This document shows, one piece after another, positions 18,248 through 26,272 of a stretch of DNA of 64,000 nt. Location: positions 3,847,001 through 3,911,000 of the forward strand of contig NZ_CP005083.1 in NCBI RefSeq assembly GCF_001563265.1. Reading direction: 5' to 3'. The translations under genes were made by a program, and so were the position numbers. The notes below the pieces were generated by a model. The model did not search any database, had not been told where the DNA came from, and saw only the letters and a list, made by a program, of their open reading frames with translations. The stretch's first letter is position 1, and each line of letters begins with the position of its first letter. Origin of the DNA: Sphingobium sp. TKS (GTDB lineage: Bacteria > Pseudomonadota > Alphaproteobacteria > Sphingomonadales > Sphingomonadaceae).

Positions 18248-18594
18248 GTTCAGGTAGCAGCGCGCAAGTTGCACGGATGATGACAATCCGAAGAGCCCGG
18301 CCTAAAGAACGCCGACGGTTTGAAGCTCGTGGATGCGACGGTCTGGACATGTTTCCAGCGCTGAACTCCAAAGCAAGTAACATCATCGTTGAGATGGTTG
18401 CCAATTTTAATGGATCGCACGAGGCGCTGTTGATAGGCTTGAGACAGAAAGGGGTATCAGCGCTTGCTGCTTCCTTCTGACGACGAAGAGGCAGAGTCAT
18501 CATTAAAACCGCTCCGCGATCCGGGAAATTCCTCCATTCATGGCAAGCGGGTGCCATTGCGCCACTGGTTGACCGTTCGATCCATGCCCGGCTT

Positions 18595-20418
18595 TTGACC
18601 GCGTCCCTCGCGGGACTGGCTATCGCCGTCATCGCGGTGGTCACACGATGGCAGCTTGGCCGGCAGATCGACGAGAGCGTTCATTATTTCGTCTCTCTCG
18701 GCGTGGCCGGTATGGTGCTCGTGGCGCTCAGGCCGGATATCGTGGTGTTGGCGGGCGTCACGCTCGTTACCCTTACGACGCTCGCAATCGTTGACGGTTG
18801 GCCGACCGTGGCAGAACAGTGGGTTGCCCTGTTCCTGTTTCTCGCCGCCATGGCTCTGCTTTGGCGGAATCACCATCGTACTCTCTCACGCGCTCGCGAT
18901 CTCGCGGACGGGACGAGGATGCTGGCCGCAGAACTGAACCTGCTCATCGATGGGGCGGAAGATTATGCGATCTATATGCTCGATGCTGAAGGGCGGGTCA
19001 CGATCTGGAACGGGGGCGCCGAGCGTCTGAAAGGCTGGACAGAGGTCGAGATGGCCGGCCAGCTTACAGATCGGTTTTATCCGGCCGATGTCGTCGCCAG
19101 CGGCAAGCCGACGTCCTTGCTTGCCGAAGCACAACACCGTGGCAAGATCGAGATCGACGAGTGGCAGATTCGTAAGGATGGCAGTGAGTTTCTGGCTCAC
19201 ATTTCCATCACCGCGTTGAAAAAACCCGACGGATCGTTGGGCGGTTTCGCGACAGTTGTCCACGACATCACCGACCAGCGAGCAACGCTGAGCTCTCTTC
19301 GCAACAGTGAAGCGCATCTTCGTTCGATTTTGTCGACGGTCCCCGATGCAATGATCGTCATCGATGAAGGCGGCACGATGGTGTCGTTCAGCACGGCGGC
19401 CGAGCGTTTGTTCGGTTACACTCAGGAGGAAGTCCTGGGTTCCAATGTCAGCATGTTGATGCCCTCGCCTTATCGCGAACGCCATGACGGTTTTCTCGAG
19501 CGCTATCTGCGTACAGGAGAGCGGCGCATCATCGGGATCGGACGCGTGGTTTTTGCACTGCGAAAGGATGGGACGACCTTCCCGATGGAGTTGTCGGTTG
19601 GAGAAGCGGCCGGCGAGAGCCAGCGGCTGTTCACCGGCTTCATTCGCGATCTGACGGATCGCCAAAGGACACAGGAGCGGCTAGAGCAGCTTCAATCCGA
19701 ACTGATCCACGTCGCGCGCGTCAGCGCGATGGGGACGATGGCGTCGACGCTCGCCCATGAGCTGAATCAGCCGATCACCGCCGTAGCCAACTATCTCGAA
19801 GCGGTCCGGGACCTGCTCGACCAGCCAGATCCCGATGATCTGCCCGACATCCGGGAGGCGCTGACAGACGCCGCGGGGGAAGCGATGCGCGCGGGTCATA
19901 TCGTGCGCCGTTTGCGTGATTTCGTTGCCAGGGGGGAGGTCGAGAAGACTGTCGAGAACTTGCCTAACCTTATCAACGAAGCGGCTGCCTTCGGCCTGAT
20001 GGGCGCGGGCGAGAAATCGATCGAAACCCGCATGGACATCGATCACGAAGCTGCGACGGTCCTCGTCGATAAGGTCCAGATCCAGCAGGTCCTCGTGAAC
20101 TTGATCCGCAATGCGGTCGAGGCCATGAATGCGCGCGCCAGGCCTGTGCTCACCATCCGCACCGGTCCCGACCAGGCGGGTTTTGTGCGTGTCACGGTGT
20201 CCGATACCGGCACGGGAATGGCCCCCGAGGTCGCTGCCCAACTCTTCAAGGCCTTTGTCAGCACCAAGTCGGACGGCATGGGGTTGGGTCTTTCGATTTG
20301 TCGAACGATTGTCGAAGCCAATGGCGGGCGCATCTGGATGGAGCCTGCGGAAGGGGGCGGCACGCAATTCCATTTCACACTGGTCAGGGCAGATAGGGAG
20401 CAATCTTATGGAGGATAA
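18595..20418 (+). CDS. fixL: FixL-type heme-PAS sensor histidine kinase
   Basis: This membrane histidine kinase starts with hydrophobic segments (about residues 1-90). A PAS domain follows (about 120-240, [19 protein letters not shown]), then a second PAS (about 245-370), HisKA with [10 protein letters not shown] (phospho-His about residue 388) and a HATPase with DTGTGM and [10 protein letters not shown]. The second PAS is the FixL type. [11 protein letters not shown] puts His297 at the heme-ligand position (His200 of Bradyrhizobium FixL), and RRIIGIGR keeps Arg303 and Arg317, equivalents of Arg206 and Arg220. His214 is replaced by Arg311. It is therefore expected to sense O2 through heme. 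The start is uncertain: TTG at 18595 is the first usual start codon, but the frame is open back to 18481. It overlaps fixJ by 11 bases. Confidence 0.92.
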   Translation: MTASLAGLAIAVIAVVTRWQLGRQIDESVHYFVSLGVAGMVLVALRPDIVVLAGVTLVTLTTLAIVDGWPTVAEQWVALFLFLAAMALLWRNHHRTLSRARDLADGTRMLAAELNLLIDGAEDYAIYMLDAEGRVTIWNGGAERLKGWTEVEMAGQLTDRFYPADVVASGKPTSLLAEAQHRGKIEIDEWQIRKDGSEFLAHISITALKKPDGSLGGFATVVHDITDQRATLSSLRNSEAHLRSILSTVPDAMIVIDEGGTMVSFSTAAERLFGYTQEEVLGSNVSMLMPSPYRERHDGFLERYLRTGERRIIGIGRVVFALRKDGTTFPMELSVGEAAGESQRLFTGFIRDLTDRQRTQERLEQLQSELIHVARVSAMGTMASTLAHELNQPITAVANYLEAVRDLLDQPDPDDLPDIREALTDAAGEAMRAGHIVRRLRDFVARGEVEKTVENLPNLINEAAAFGLMGAGEKSIETRMDIDHEAATVLVDKVQIQQVLVNLIRNAVEAMNARARPVLTIRTGPDQAGFVRVTVSDTGTGMAPEVAAQLFKAFVSTKSDGMGLGLSICRTIVEANGGRIWMEPAEGGGTQFHFTLVRADREQSYGG

Positions 20419-21022
20419 GCGGATCGTCCACATCGTCGACGATGAAGATGCAATCCGTCGATCTGCCGGTTTCATGCTCAAGAAATCAGGTTTCTCGGTC
20501 GAAACCTGGTCCTCCGGTGTTGAATTTCTGAAAGACGTGAGGAACGCGGCCGAGGGCTGCATTCTCCTCGATGTGCGTATGCCTCAGATGGATGGGCTCG
20601 AAGTCCAAAAGGAATTGAACGAACGCGGTATCGCGATGCCCGTCATCATCCTGACTGGGCATGGCGATGTGTCGATCGCTGTAAGCGCGATGAAGGCCGG
20701 CGCAGTCGACTTCATCGAGAAACCGTTCGAGAAGGCGGTGTTGCTCGCGGCTATTGAAAGTGCCTTCGAACGGCTTGCCGACGTTGAAGGCAGGGCAACC
20801 CGCGCCGCCGACGCAACGATCCGCGTCGCCGCTCTGTCCGGGCGCGAACAGGATGTGCTCAAGGGGCTTGCGCGAGGACTGCCAAACAAGACGATCGCTT
20901 ATGATCTTGGGATTTCGCCGCGCACCGTAGAGGTGCATCGCGCCAACCTCATGACCAAGCTGGGCGTTCGCAGCCTGTCGGAGGCGCTCCGTATCGCGTT
21001 TTCCGCGGGGATCACGGGCTGA
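20408..21022 (+). CDS. fixJ: FixJ-type response regulator
   Basis: At 204 residues it equals FixJ in length. The receiver domain (1-120) has the acidic pair DD at 11-12, the phospho-acceptor Asp at about 55 in [17 protein letters not shown] and the conserved Lys in FIEKPF. The LuxR/FixJ-type helix-turn-helix (about 140-200) reads [20 protein letters not shown], then [18 protein letters not shown]. The ATG overlaps the end of fixL, so the two are coupled and should form a sensor-regulator pair. In rhizobia FixJ phosphorylated at low oxygen activates fixK and nifA. No fixK or nifA is in this window, so the targets may be the island genes with TTACGTAG motifs, including ppsA. That is inference. 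Confidence 0.93.
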   Translation: MEDKRIVHIVDDEDAIRRSAGFMLKKSGFSVETWSSGVEFLKDVRNAAEGCILLDVRMPQMDGLEVQKELNERGIAMPVIILTGHGDVSIAVSAMKAGAVDFIEKPFEKAVLLAAIESAFERLADVEGRATRAADATIRVAALSGREQDVLKGLARGLPNKTIAYDLGISPRTVEVHRANLMTKLGVRSLSEALRIAFSAGITG

Positions 21023-21033
21023 GGATCGGGACA

Positions 21034-21045
21034 CTTACGTAGCGA
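21034..21045 (+). promoter_or_regulatory. Putative FixJ-type site upstream of the receiver-only regulator
   Basis: TTACGTAGCGAC occurs 12 bases after the fixJ stop and 44-51 bases before the start at 21085 (68-75 before the alternative ATG at 21109). It matches the sites at 394 and 15233 over the core and the following YG. A FixJ-activated promoter here would drive the receiver-only protein, the hemoglobin and the former alcohol dehydrogenase. Confidence 0.45.
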
Positions 21046-21084
21046 CCCGGGGATCGTTTCCTGACATCGTCCGAGGGACCAGCA

Positions 21085-21516
21085 ATGCCGCTGGGCCGAT
21101 GGTGTGAGATGTCAGGCGAGAATATTGCGGCCCCGTTGCGGGAACGCCCGCGTCTTCTTCTGGTCGAGGATGACGCCGGTGTTCGCCGTTCACTGCAGCT
21201 TCTCTTTCGTGCGCAGGGTTTTGACGTCCGGGCCTATGCGGCTGGTGCGGCGCTTCTGGACGATCCGTTATCGGGGGATGCCTGCTGCTTCGTTGCTGAT
21301 TTTCGATTGGAGCAGAGCGATGGCATCGAGGTGCTTTGCCGCCTGCGCGAACGTGGCTGGCCGGGTCCAGCCATACTCATCACCGCGTTCCCATCGGCCG
21401 AACTGACCGAGCGTGCCTTGGCGCAGGGGTTCGCCCATGTTCTGGAAAAGCCCCTGCGGGAACATGCGCTGACTGGCGCGCTTGCCAGGCTGACGGGCGT
21501 GGGAAAGCGCATTTGA
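21085..21516 (+). CDS. Receiver-only response regulator (FixJ-receiver type)
   Basis: This 143-residue protein consists of a single receiver domain. RLLLVEDDAGVRRSLQLL carries the acidic pocket, CCFVADFRLEQSDG the phospho-acceptor Asp (about residue 72), ITAFPS the switch Thr, and VLEKPL the conserved Lys. It ends after the domain and has no DNA-binding part. It may divert phosphate from FixL (phosphate sink), feed a different output, or be a remnant of a full FixJ paralogue. The chosen ATG gives 24 bases of extra N-terminus; ATG at 21109 (MSGENIAAPL) is equally possible and places the FixJ-type motif at a better distance. It precedes the hemoglobin by 47 bases. Confidence 0.88.
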   Translation: MPLGRWCEMSGENIAAPLRERPRLLLVEDDAGVRRSLQLLFRAQGFDVRAYAAGAALLDDPLSGDACCFVADFRLEQSDGIEVLCRLRERGWPGPAILITAFPSAELTERALAQGFAHVLEKPLREHALTGALARLTGVGKRI

Positions 21517-21563
21517 AACGACGCTCGACCAAAAGGGAGTGCGCAGCATAACAGGAGAAACGT

Positions 21564-21974
21564 GTGACAGCAGCGGAACAGAAACAGCAGGCGCCCTATG
21601 ATCTGGTTGGAGGGGCCGTCGTCGTCCGGAATATCGTAGACCGCTTCTATGATCTGATGGATCAGGAGGACGCCTATCGGGAGTTGCGTGCGCTACACGC
21701 CCCGGAGTTGGGGCCGATGCGCGTTTCGCTTGCCGGTTTTCTCAACGCATGGCTGGGCGGACCGCGAGATTGGTTTGATGATCACCCTGGCGTTTGCATG
21801 ATGTCGGCCCATGCGCGCCTGCCGATCACTGGTGAGACAGCGGATCAGTGGTGTGACGCGATGCGCCGCGCCATCGCTGATTCGACGGTAGATCCTGCCC
21901 TGGGCGTCAAGATGGCCGAAGCCTTGTCGAACATGGCGCAGGGCATGGCGGCGCGTGCCGCGTCGGCAGCGTGA
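21564..21974 (+). CDS. Group II truncated hemoglobin
   Basis: The 136-residue product matches truncated hemoglobins of group II. It has YDLVGGAVVVRNIVDRFYDLM at the N-terminus, FLNAWLGGPRDWF in the middle, the proximal heme His in MMSAHARLP, and the G8 Trp in ADQWCDAMRRA. Group II globins bind O2 and NO tightly and are linked to O2 delivery or NO detoxification. The start is GTG with ACAGGAGAAA just upstream, a good ribosome site. It lies between the receiver-only regulator and the broken alcohol dehydrogenase, all on the plus strand and closely spaced, so they probably formed one low-oxygen operon. Confidence 0.9.
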   Translation: MTAAEQKQQAPYDLVGGAVVVRNIVDRFYDLMDQEDAYRELRALHAPELGPMRVSLAGFLNAWLGGPRDWFDDHPGVCMMSAHARLPITGETADQWCDAMRRAIADSTVDPALGVKMAEALSNMAQGMAARAASAA

Positions 21975-22005
21975 CCCCGCGGCGCGAACAGGCGAAGAAA
22001 TCACT

Positions 22006-22840
22006 ATGACCGAGATGTTCGCGATGCAGCTCGAAGCGGTCGGCACGCCGCTGCGGCTCGTCGCGCGACAGGTTCCAACGCCTGGTCGAGGCGAGCTTCT
22101 CATCGAGGTCGCTGCTTGCGGCGTCTGCCGAACCGATCTGCATATCGTCGATGGGGAGATCGAATCCCGCCTCCCCATCGTTCCCGGGCACGAAATTGTC
22201 GGCATCGTTGTTGCGGCGGGGGAAGGGGTCGCCGATGTCGCGATCGGTGATCGCGTCGGCGTTCCCTGGCTCGGACATAGCTGCGGCCATTGCGACTATT
22301 GCCGAACAGGTCATGAAAATCTGTGCGATAGTCCCGCATTCACGGGATGCACCCGGGATGGCGGTTATGCGACCCATACGGTTGCGGACGCTCGCTTCTG
22401 CTTCAGGATACCCGACGCCTTTTCCAATGAAGAAGCCGCGCCCTTGCTGTGCGCCGGGCTGATCGGCTGGCGGTCCCTGCGCGCTGCGGGGGAGGGAACG
22501 CGGATCGGTCTCTACGGATTTGGCGCCGCCGCGCATATCATCGCCCAGATTGCGCTGTGGCAGGGCCGGGCGGTTTATGCCTTTACCAGGGCGGGAGACG
22601 ACGAGGGACAGGCTTTTGCGCGATCACTCGGCTGCGCCTGGGCCGGATCATCGGAGGATGACCCGCCCGTGGAACTCGATGCGGCGATCCTCTTTGCCCC
22701 CGTCGGTGATCTTGTTCCGCGCGCGCTGCGTGCAATCCACAAGGGAGGCAGGGTGATCTGCGCAGGGATCCACATGAGCGACATTCCGTCGTTCCCCTAT
22801 GCTGACCTCTGGGGTGAGCGAACCATTGCATCGGTGGCTA
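22006..22840 (+). pseudogene. Zinc alcohol dehydrogenase, 5' part, interrupted by two insertion sequences
   Basis: The reading frame starts at ATG 22006 (GGCGAAG upstream) and encodes about 277 residues of a medium-chain zinc alcohol dehydrogenase. It has CGVCRTDLHIVDGE (catalytic Cys), PIVPGHEIVG (His-Glu), the structural-zinc cysteines in CGHCDYCRTGHENLCD, and the cofactor loop LYGFGAAAH. It runs to ERTIASVA and then into the IS5-type element, which supplies a false end (ARLRTR and stop). The natural C-terminal part is found beyond the IS701 element at 25112-25287, so the gene was about 335 codons. Without the C-terminal segment the product is probably inactive. Confidence 0.93.
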
Positions 22841-23676
22841 GGCTCAGGACTCGTTGATCAGAGCCAGAAGAGCACTGTTGCCGCGAGCGCGAGAGCGGAG
22901 AAGAAGACGGTCGGGCAGCGGTCGTATCGCGTTGCCACGCGTCGCCAGTCCTTGAGGCGACCAAACATGATCTCGATGCGGTTACGGCGTTTGTATCGGC
23001 GCTTGTCGTATTTGACGGGCAAGGATCGAGATTTCCGGCCGGGAATGCAGGGTTTGATGCCTTTTTGCTCGAGTGCGTCCCGGAACCATTCGGCGTCATA
23101 GCCCCGGTCGGCAAGCATCCATTGCGCCTTGGGCAGATCGTCGAGCAAGGCTGCCGCGCCGGTATAATCGCTGATCTGTCCAGCGGTGATGAAGAAGCTC
23201 AAGGGGCGGCCATGGGCATCGGTGATGGCGTGAAGCTTGGTATTCATGCCGCCCTTCGTGCGTCCGATCAGGCGGCCGCGATCCCCTTTTTTACCCGCAG
23301 GCTCGAAGCCGTGCGGTGTGCCTTCAGATAGGTCGCATCGATCATGACGGTCGTTGGCTCTGCGCGTTCGGCAGCGAGGCCTTCCATCATGCGCCCGAAG
23401 ACACCCATCTCGCCCCAGCGCTTCCAACGGTTGTAGAGCGTCTTGTGCGGCCCGTATTCCCTGGGAGCATCCCGCCAACGCAGGCCGTTCCGATTGACGA
23501 AGATGATCCCGCTCAGGACCCGCCTGTCATCCACACGAGGTTTGCCGTGGCTCTTGGGAAAATACGGCGAAAGTCGCGCCATCTGCTCGTCGGTCAGCCA
23601 GTACAGGTCACTCACGCTCAGTCTCCTTGCGGAGCCTGAATCACAGACCACTCAGCCAATCAATGGGTCCTGAGCC
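22841..23676 (-). mobile_element. IS5-family (IS427-type) insertion sequence
   Basis: Inverted repeats GGCTCAGGACTCGTTGA (22841-22857) and, reading inward from 23676, GGCTCAGGACCCATTGA bound an 836-bp element. The direct duplication is TA (22839-22840 and 23677-23678), as expected for the IS427 group. The target was the left copy of the CTAA duplication made by the IS701-family element, so this insertion came second. It encodes one transposase on the minus strand in two overlapping frames. Confidence 0.93.
22858..23615 (-). CDS. IS5-family transposase in two frames, joined by -1 frameshift
   Basis: The first frame starts at GTG 23615 (MSDLYWLTDEQMARL once initiated) and ends at 23268. It carries the N-terminal domain with RWRDAPREYGPHKTLYNRW and the first catalytic Asp in VMIDATYLK. 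The second frame runs to 22858 and has GRTKGGMNTKLHA, LADRGYDAEW (second Asp) and NRIEIMFGRLKDWRR (the Glu region). The frames overlap at the slippery heptamer A-AAA-AAG (minus strand, 23292-23286). A -1 shift there joins the reading frames exactly, as is known for the IS427 group. The full product would be about 250 residues. No damage is seen, so the element is probably functional. Confidence 0.9.
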
Positions 23677-23679
23677 TAA

Positions 23680-25111
23680 CACTACTTTGGCAGAAATGTG
23701 ATTTTCGGGATTCCCAAAGGGCAGAATCCCTGATTCATGGGGAGCCAGCTTTTATGGGGGCTGGCGATGAACGGGGATTGGCGGAGCGAACTGGACGCAT
23801 GGCTTGCGCCGTTTGTCGTGGCTTTGCGGAACAAGACGCGCGGTCGGATGTGCCCTGCCTACATAGCAGGTCTGATTGGACCTGGTGACCGCAAGAGCGT
23901 GCAGCCGATGGCGGCGCGGGATGGCGATGTCAGCTACGACAAGCTGCACCACTTCATCGGCAGCGGCGTCTGGGATGAAGCACCACTGGAGATGGCGCTG
24001 CTTGCCGAAGCCGACCGGCAGGTGGGTGCCAATGACGCCTGGCTGATCATCGACGACACGGCCTTGCCTAAGAAGGGACGGCATTCGGTTGGCGTGGCGC
24101 CGCAATATGCTTCGGCCCTCGGCAAAAACGCCAACTGCCAGACGCTGGTGTCGCTGACTCTGGCTTCGGGCGAGGTACCAGTCATGGTGGGCTTGCGCCT
24201 GTTCCTGCCGGAAAGTTGGACGAGCGATATGGCTCGCCTGGAACGTGCCGGAGTTCCCGAGGACTTCCGGCACTACCGGACCAAGCCGGAGATTGCGCTG
24301 GCCGAGATCGACAGGGTTCACGCAGCCGGCGTCCGCTTCGGCTGCGTGCTTGCCGACGCAGGATACGGCCTTTCCGCGCCGTTCCGGCAGGGCCTGAGCA
24401 AGCGTGGCCTCACCTGGGCAGTTGGCATACCCTTCAAGCAGAAGGTCTACCCCGCCGACGTCGCGATGGTCTTTCCGGTCGCTGGCCGGGGCCGCCCTCG
24501 CAAGAACGCGATACCCAACATCACGTCCGTATCGGCGCAGGCGATGTTGGAGACTGTGCCATGGCGCAAGGTCAGCTGGCGGCGTGGAACCAAAGGTCAA
24601 CTCTCGGCCCGTTTCGCCGCGGTCCGCGTCAAGGTTGCTGACGGTCCGCCGCAGCGCATTCATGACATGGGCGCCCAGCACCTGCCGGGCGAGGAAGTGT
24701 GGCTCATTGGCGAGCATCGCTCAACCGGCGAGCGCAAATACTACCTCACCAACCTCCCAGTCGATACTCCGATCAAGCAGCTTGCCGGCGCCATCAAGGC
24801 CCGCTGGATCTGCGAACAGGCGCATCAGCAACTCAAGGAAGAACTCGGGCTCGATCACTTCGAGGGCCGATCATGGAAGGGCCTGCACCGGCACGCGCTG
24901 ATGTCCATGATCGCCTTCGCCTTCCTCCAGTCACTACGCCTCAAGCAAGCCAAAGGGGGGGAAAAAGAATCGCCGGGCCGCCACCGAAGCCGAGCTTGCC
25001 GGCGATCCGGCAAGCCATCATTGACCGCCTCCCCAAGCCGCCCGATCGGCCATGTCCGCACTGCGGACGTAGTCCTTTGGAAACTCCTCGGCAAAATCTG
25101 CCAAAGTAGTG
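23680..25111 (+). mobile_element. IS701-family insertion sequence (1432 bp) in the alcohol dehydrogenase gene
   Basis: Perfect 15-bp terminal repeats (CACTACTTTGGCAGA at 23680-23694 and its complement at 25097-25111) bound the element. The target duplication is CTAA: the right copy is 25112-25115, and the left copy is now split by the IS5-type element (C at 22838, TA, then A at 23679). CTAA fits the YTAR rule of IS701. Inside the left end, GGGATTC and GAATCCC form a further inverted repeat. A related element tip is at bases 1-40. Confidence 0.95.
23737..25109 (+). CDS. IS701-family transposase with an apparent -1 frameshift near the 3' end
   Basis: The protein (start ATG 23737; ATG 23767 is an alternative) has the family's DDE fold. 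HHFIGSGVWDE and WLIIDDTALPKKG give the first Asp, VLADAGYG the second, and WICEQAHQQLKEELGLDHFE the glutamate region. After LQSLRLKQAK the frame reaches a run of seven G and five A at 24955-24966. In frame it continues as unrelated sequence past the IS end into the dehydrogenase remnant (stop 25285-25287). A -1 shift at the run gives the family-like tail PPPKPSLPAIRQAIIDRL with CPHCG, ending at TAG 25107-25109 inside the inverted repeat. This may be programmed slippage or a disabling indel. Confidence 0.88.
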
Positions 25112-25287
25112 CTAATCTGACCCGCGAAGACGGCACAAGCTTTTTCGAGATCGCGCAGAAAGCCAACGTCAAATCCGTGACGACGGTCTTTCCGCTGGCT
25201 CAAGCCAATGTCGCGCTTGAGCGGTTGCGCAGTGGCGCCGTTGTTGGAGCGGCCGTCCTGGTGCCATCGAACTACGCGAAGGCTTGA
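25112..25287 (+). pseudogene. Alcohol dehydrogenase, 3' part, downstream of the IS701 element
   Basis: Beginning with the CTAA duplication, the frame reads ANLTREDGTSFFEIAQKANV, then a tail ending FPLAQANVALERLRSG, GAAVLVPSNYAKA. This is the usual C-terminal end of the zinc dehydrogenase whose 5' part lies at 22006-22840: ERTIASVA joins directly to NLTREDG when both IS are removed. It is in frame with the unshifted IS701 transposase, so the long open frame across the IS border is a chance fusion. Confidence 0.92.
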
Positions 25288-25355
25288 GTATGCACTCGCC
25301 GCGAAGCGCCCTCTTCACGGCCCCAGGGGCGAGTGCGCGTCACGCGGTGCCTCTG

Positions 25356-25370
25356 TAAAGTTACGGAGTG
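25356..25370 (+). promoter_or_regulatory. Degenerate TTACGTAG-like site upstream of the second usp
   Basis: AAGTTACGGAGTGCGG contains TTACGGAGTG, one base from the TTACGTAGYG consensus seen at three other starts. It lies about 40 bases before the ATG at 25403. It could be a weak FixJ-type site, or chance. Confidence 0.25.
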
Positions 25371-25402
25371 CGGTCATCAATGGCCGGGGCCATGATGCGA
25401 TC

Positions 25403-26236
25403 ATGAGCAGCATTTCACAGATCAAACATGTGCTCGTCGTCGTGGACGGTGCAGAGCATTCCCTGACCGCCGTTGATCAGGCGCTTGCCTATGCCGGTAT
25501 GCATGAAGCGGCGCTTACGATCGTCGTCGTGACCGAAAATCTCGCATTCGCCGCGGCGGCCGATGCCATGGCTTTCGCGCAGGCCATCACGGTATCCGAG
25601 GACCAGCGCGACGAACATCTGGCGGCCGTTCGCGAACGAACCAGGAATACCGCGATCGAAGTAGAGGTTCACTCGGTGTTCGAGGCCAGCGGGCTGATAC
25701 CCGGTCTCGTGAAGGCTGAAGGCCAGTACGCGGATATCGCGCTGATTCCGGGTGTCGGGCGCTGGCAAAGGGATGGCTTGAGGCGCCGTATCTCCGAGGC
25801 GCTTCTGTTTACGGGCGTGCCGACGGTCATTTTGCCGGCCTCCTGGAATCCTGGTCCCATCGATCACGCCGTATTGGGCTGGAACGCATCACTTGAATCG
25901 TTCCGCGCCGCGAGGGCGCTTCTCAATCTGGCCGAACCCGATGCCCGTATCGACGTTGCGATTGTCGATGATCCGGGTGTCGAATCCGGGGAGCACCGGG
26001 GCGGTGTCCAGATCGCCCGCCTTTTCGCGCGACATGGCCATAGCGGCGGCGTTTGTCCGATCAGCTCATCCGGTAAGGATACGTCGGCTGTCCTTCAGAA
26101 TTACGCAGTGGAGCAGAAAGCCGATGTGCTCGTGATCGGTGGCTATGGGCGTTCGCGCGCACTCGAGTTCGTGCTTGGCGGCGTGACGCGGGAACTGATC
26201 GATCATCAGCGCCTGCCGATCGTTTTCGTACACTGA
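25403..26236 (+). CDS. Universal stress protein, UspA family (277 residues)
   Basis: The start is set at ATG 25403 because IKHVLVVVDGAEHSLTAVDQ, the first strand of a Usp fold, begins a few residues later; the frame upstream is not conserved-looking. The first half is a degenerate Usp domain. The second half ends with VLVIGGYGRSRALEFVLGG and LPIVFVH, where G-x-x-G is followed by a poorly kept distal glycine, so ATP binding is uncertain. This two-domain architecture resembles the Usp proteins often found beside alcohol dehydrogenases in low-oxygen islands. The next gene starts 36 bases downstream and should be in the same operon. Confidence 0.88.
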   Translation: MSSISQIKHVLVVVDGAEHSLTAVDQALAYAGMHEAALTIVVVTENLAFAAAADAMAFAQAITVSEDQRDEHLAAVRERTRNTAIEVEVHSVFEASGLIPGLVKAEGQYADIALIPGVGRWQRDGLRRRISEALLFTGVPTVILPASWNPGPIDHAVLGWNASLESFRAARALLNLAEPDARIDVAIVDDPGVESGEHRGGVQIARLFARHGHSGGVCPISSSGKDTSAVLQNYAVEQKADVLVIGGYGRSRALEFVLGGVTRELIDHQRLPIVFVH

Positions 26237-26272
26237 CTGGCGAACCCGTCTAACGGTTGAACGGAGGAGATC

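Larger units (their letters stand above)
18051..18594. other. Divergent control region between hsp20 and fixL
   Basis: These 544 bases contain the G12 run, a perfect 22-bp palindrome at 18226-18247, and the sequence AAGTTACTGAGGGGCG near 18190, a weak match to the TTACGTAG motif. An open frame at 18277-18480 (67 codons) shares the fixL reading frame and is separated from it by one TGA. It has no recognisable domain and is not called as a gene. Confidence 0.5.

Noticed and set aside
23737..25287. A genuine 516-residue transposase ending at 25287
   Set aside because: The last 58 codons lie outside the IS and belong to the interrupted dehydrogenase; the family's C-terminus is in the -1 frame.
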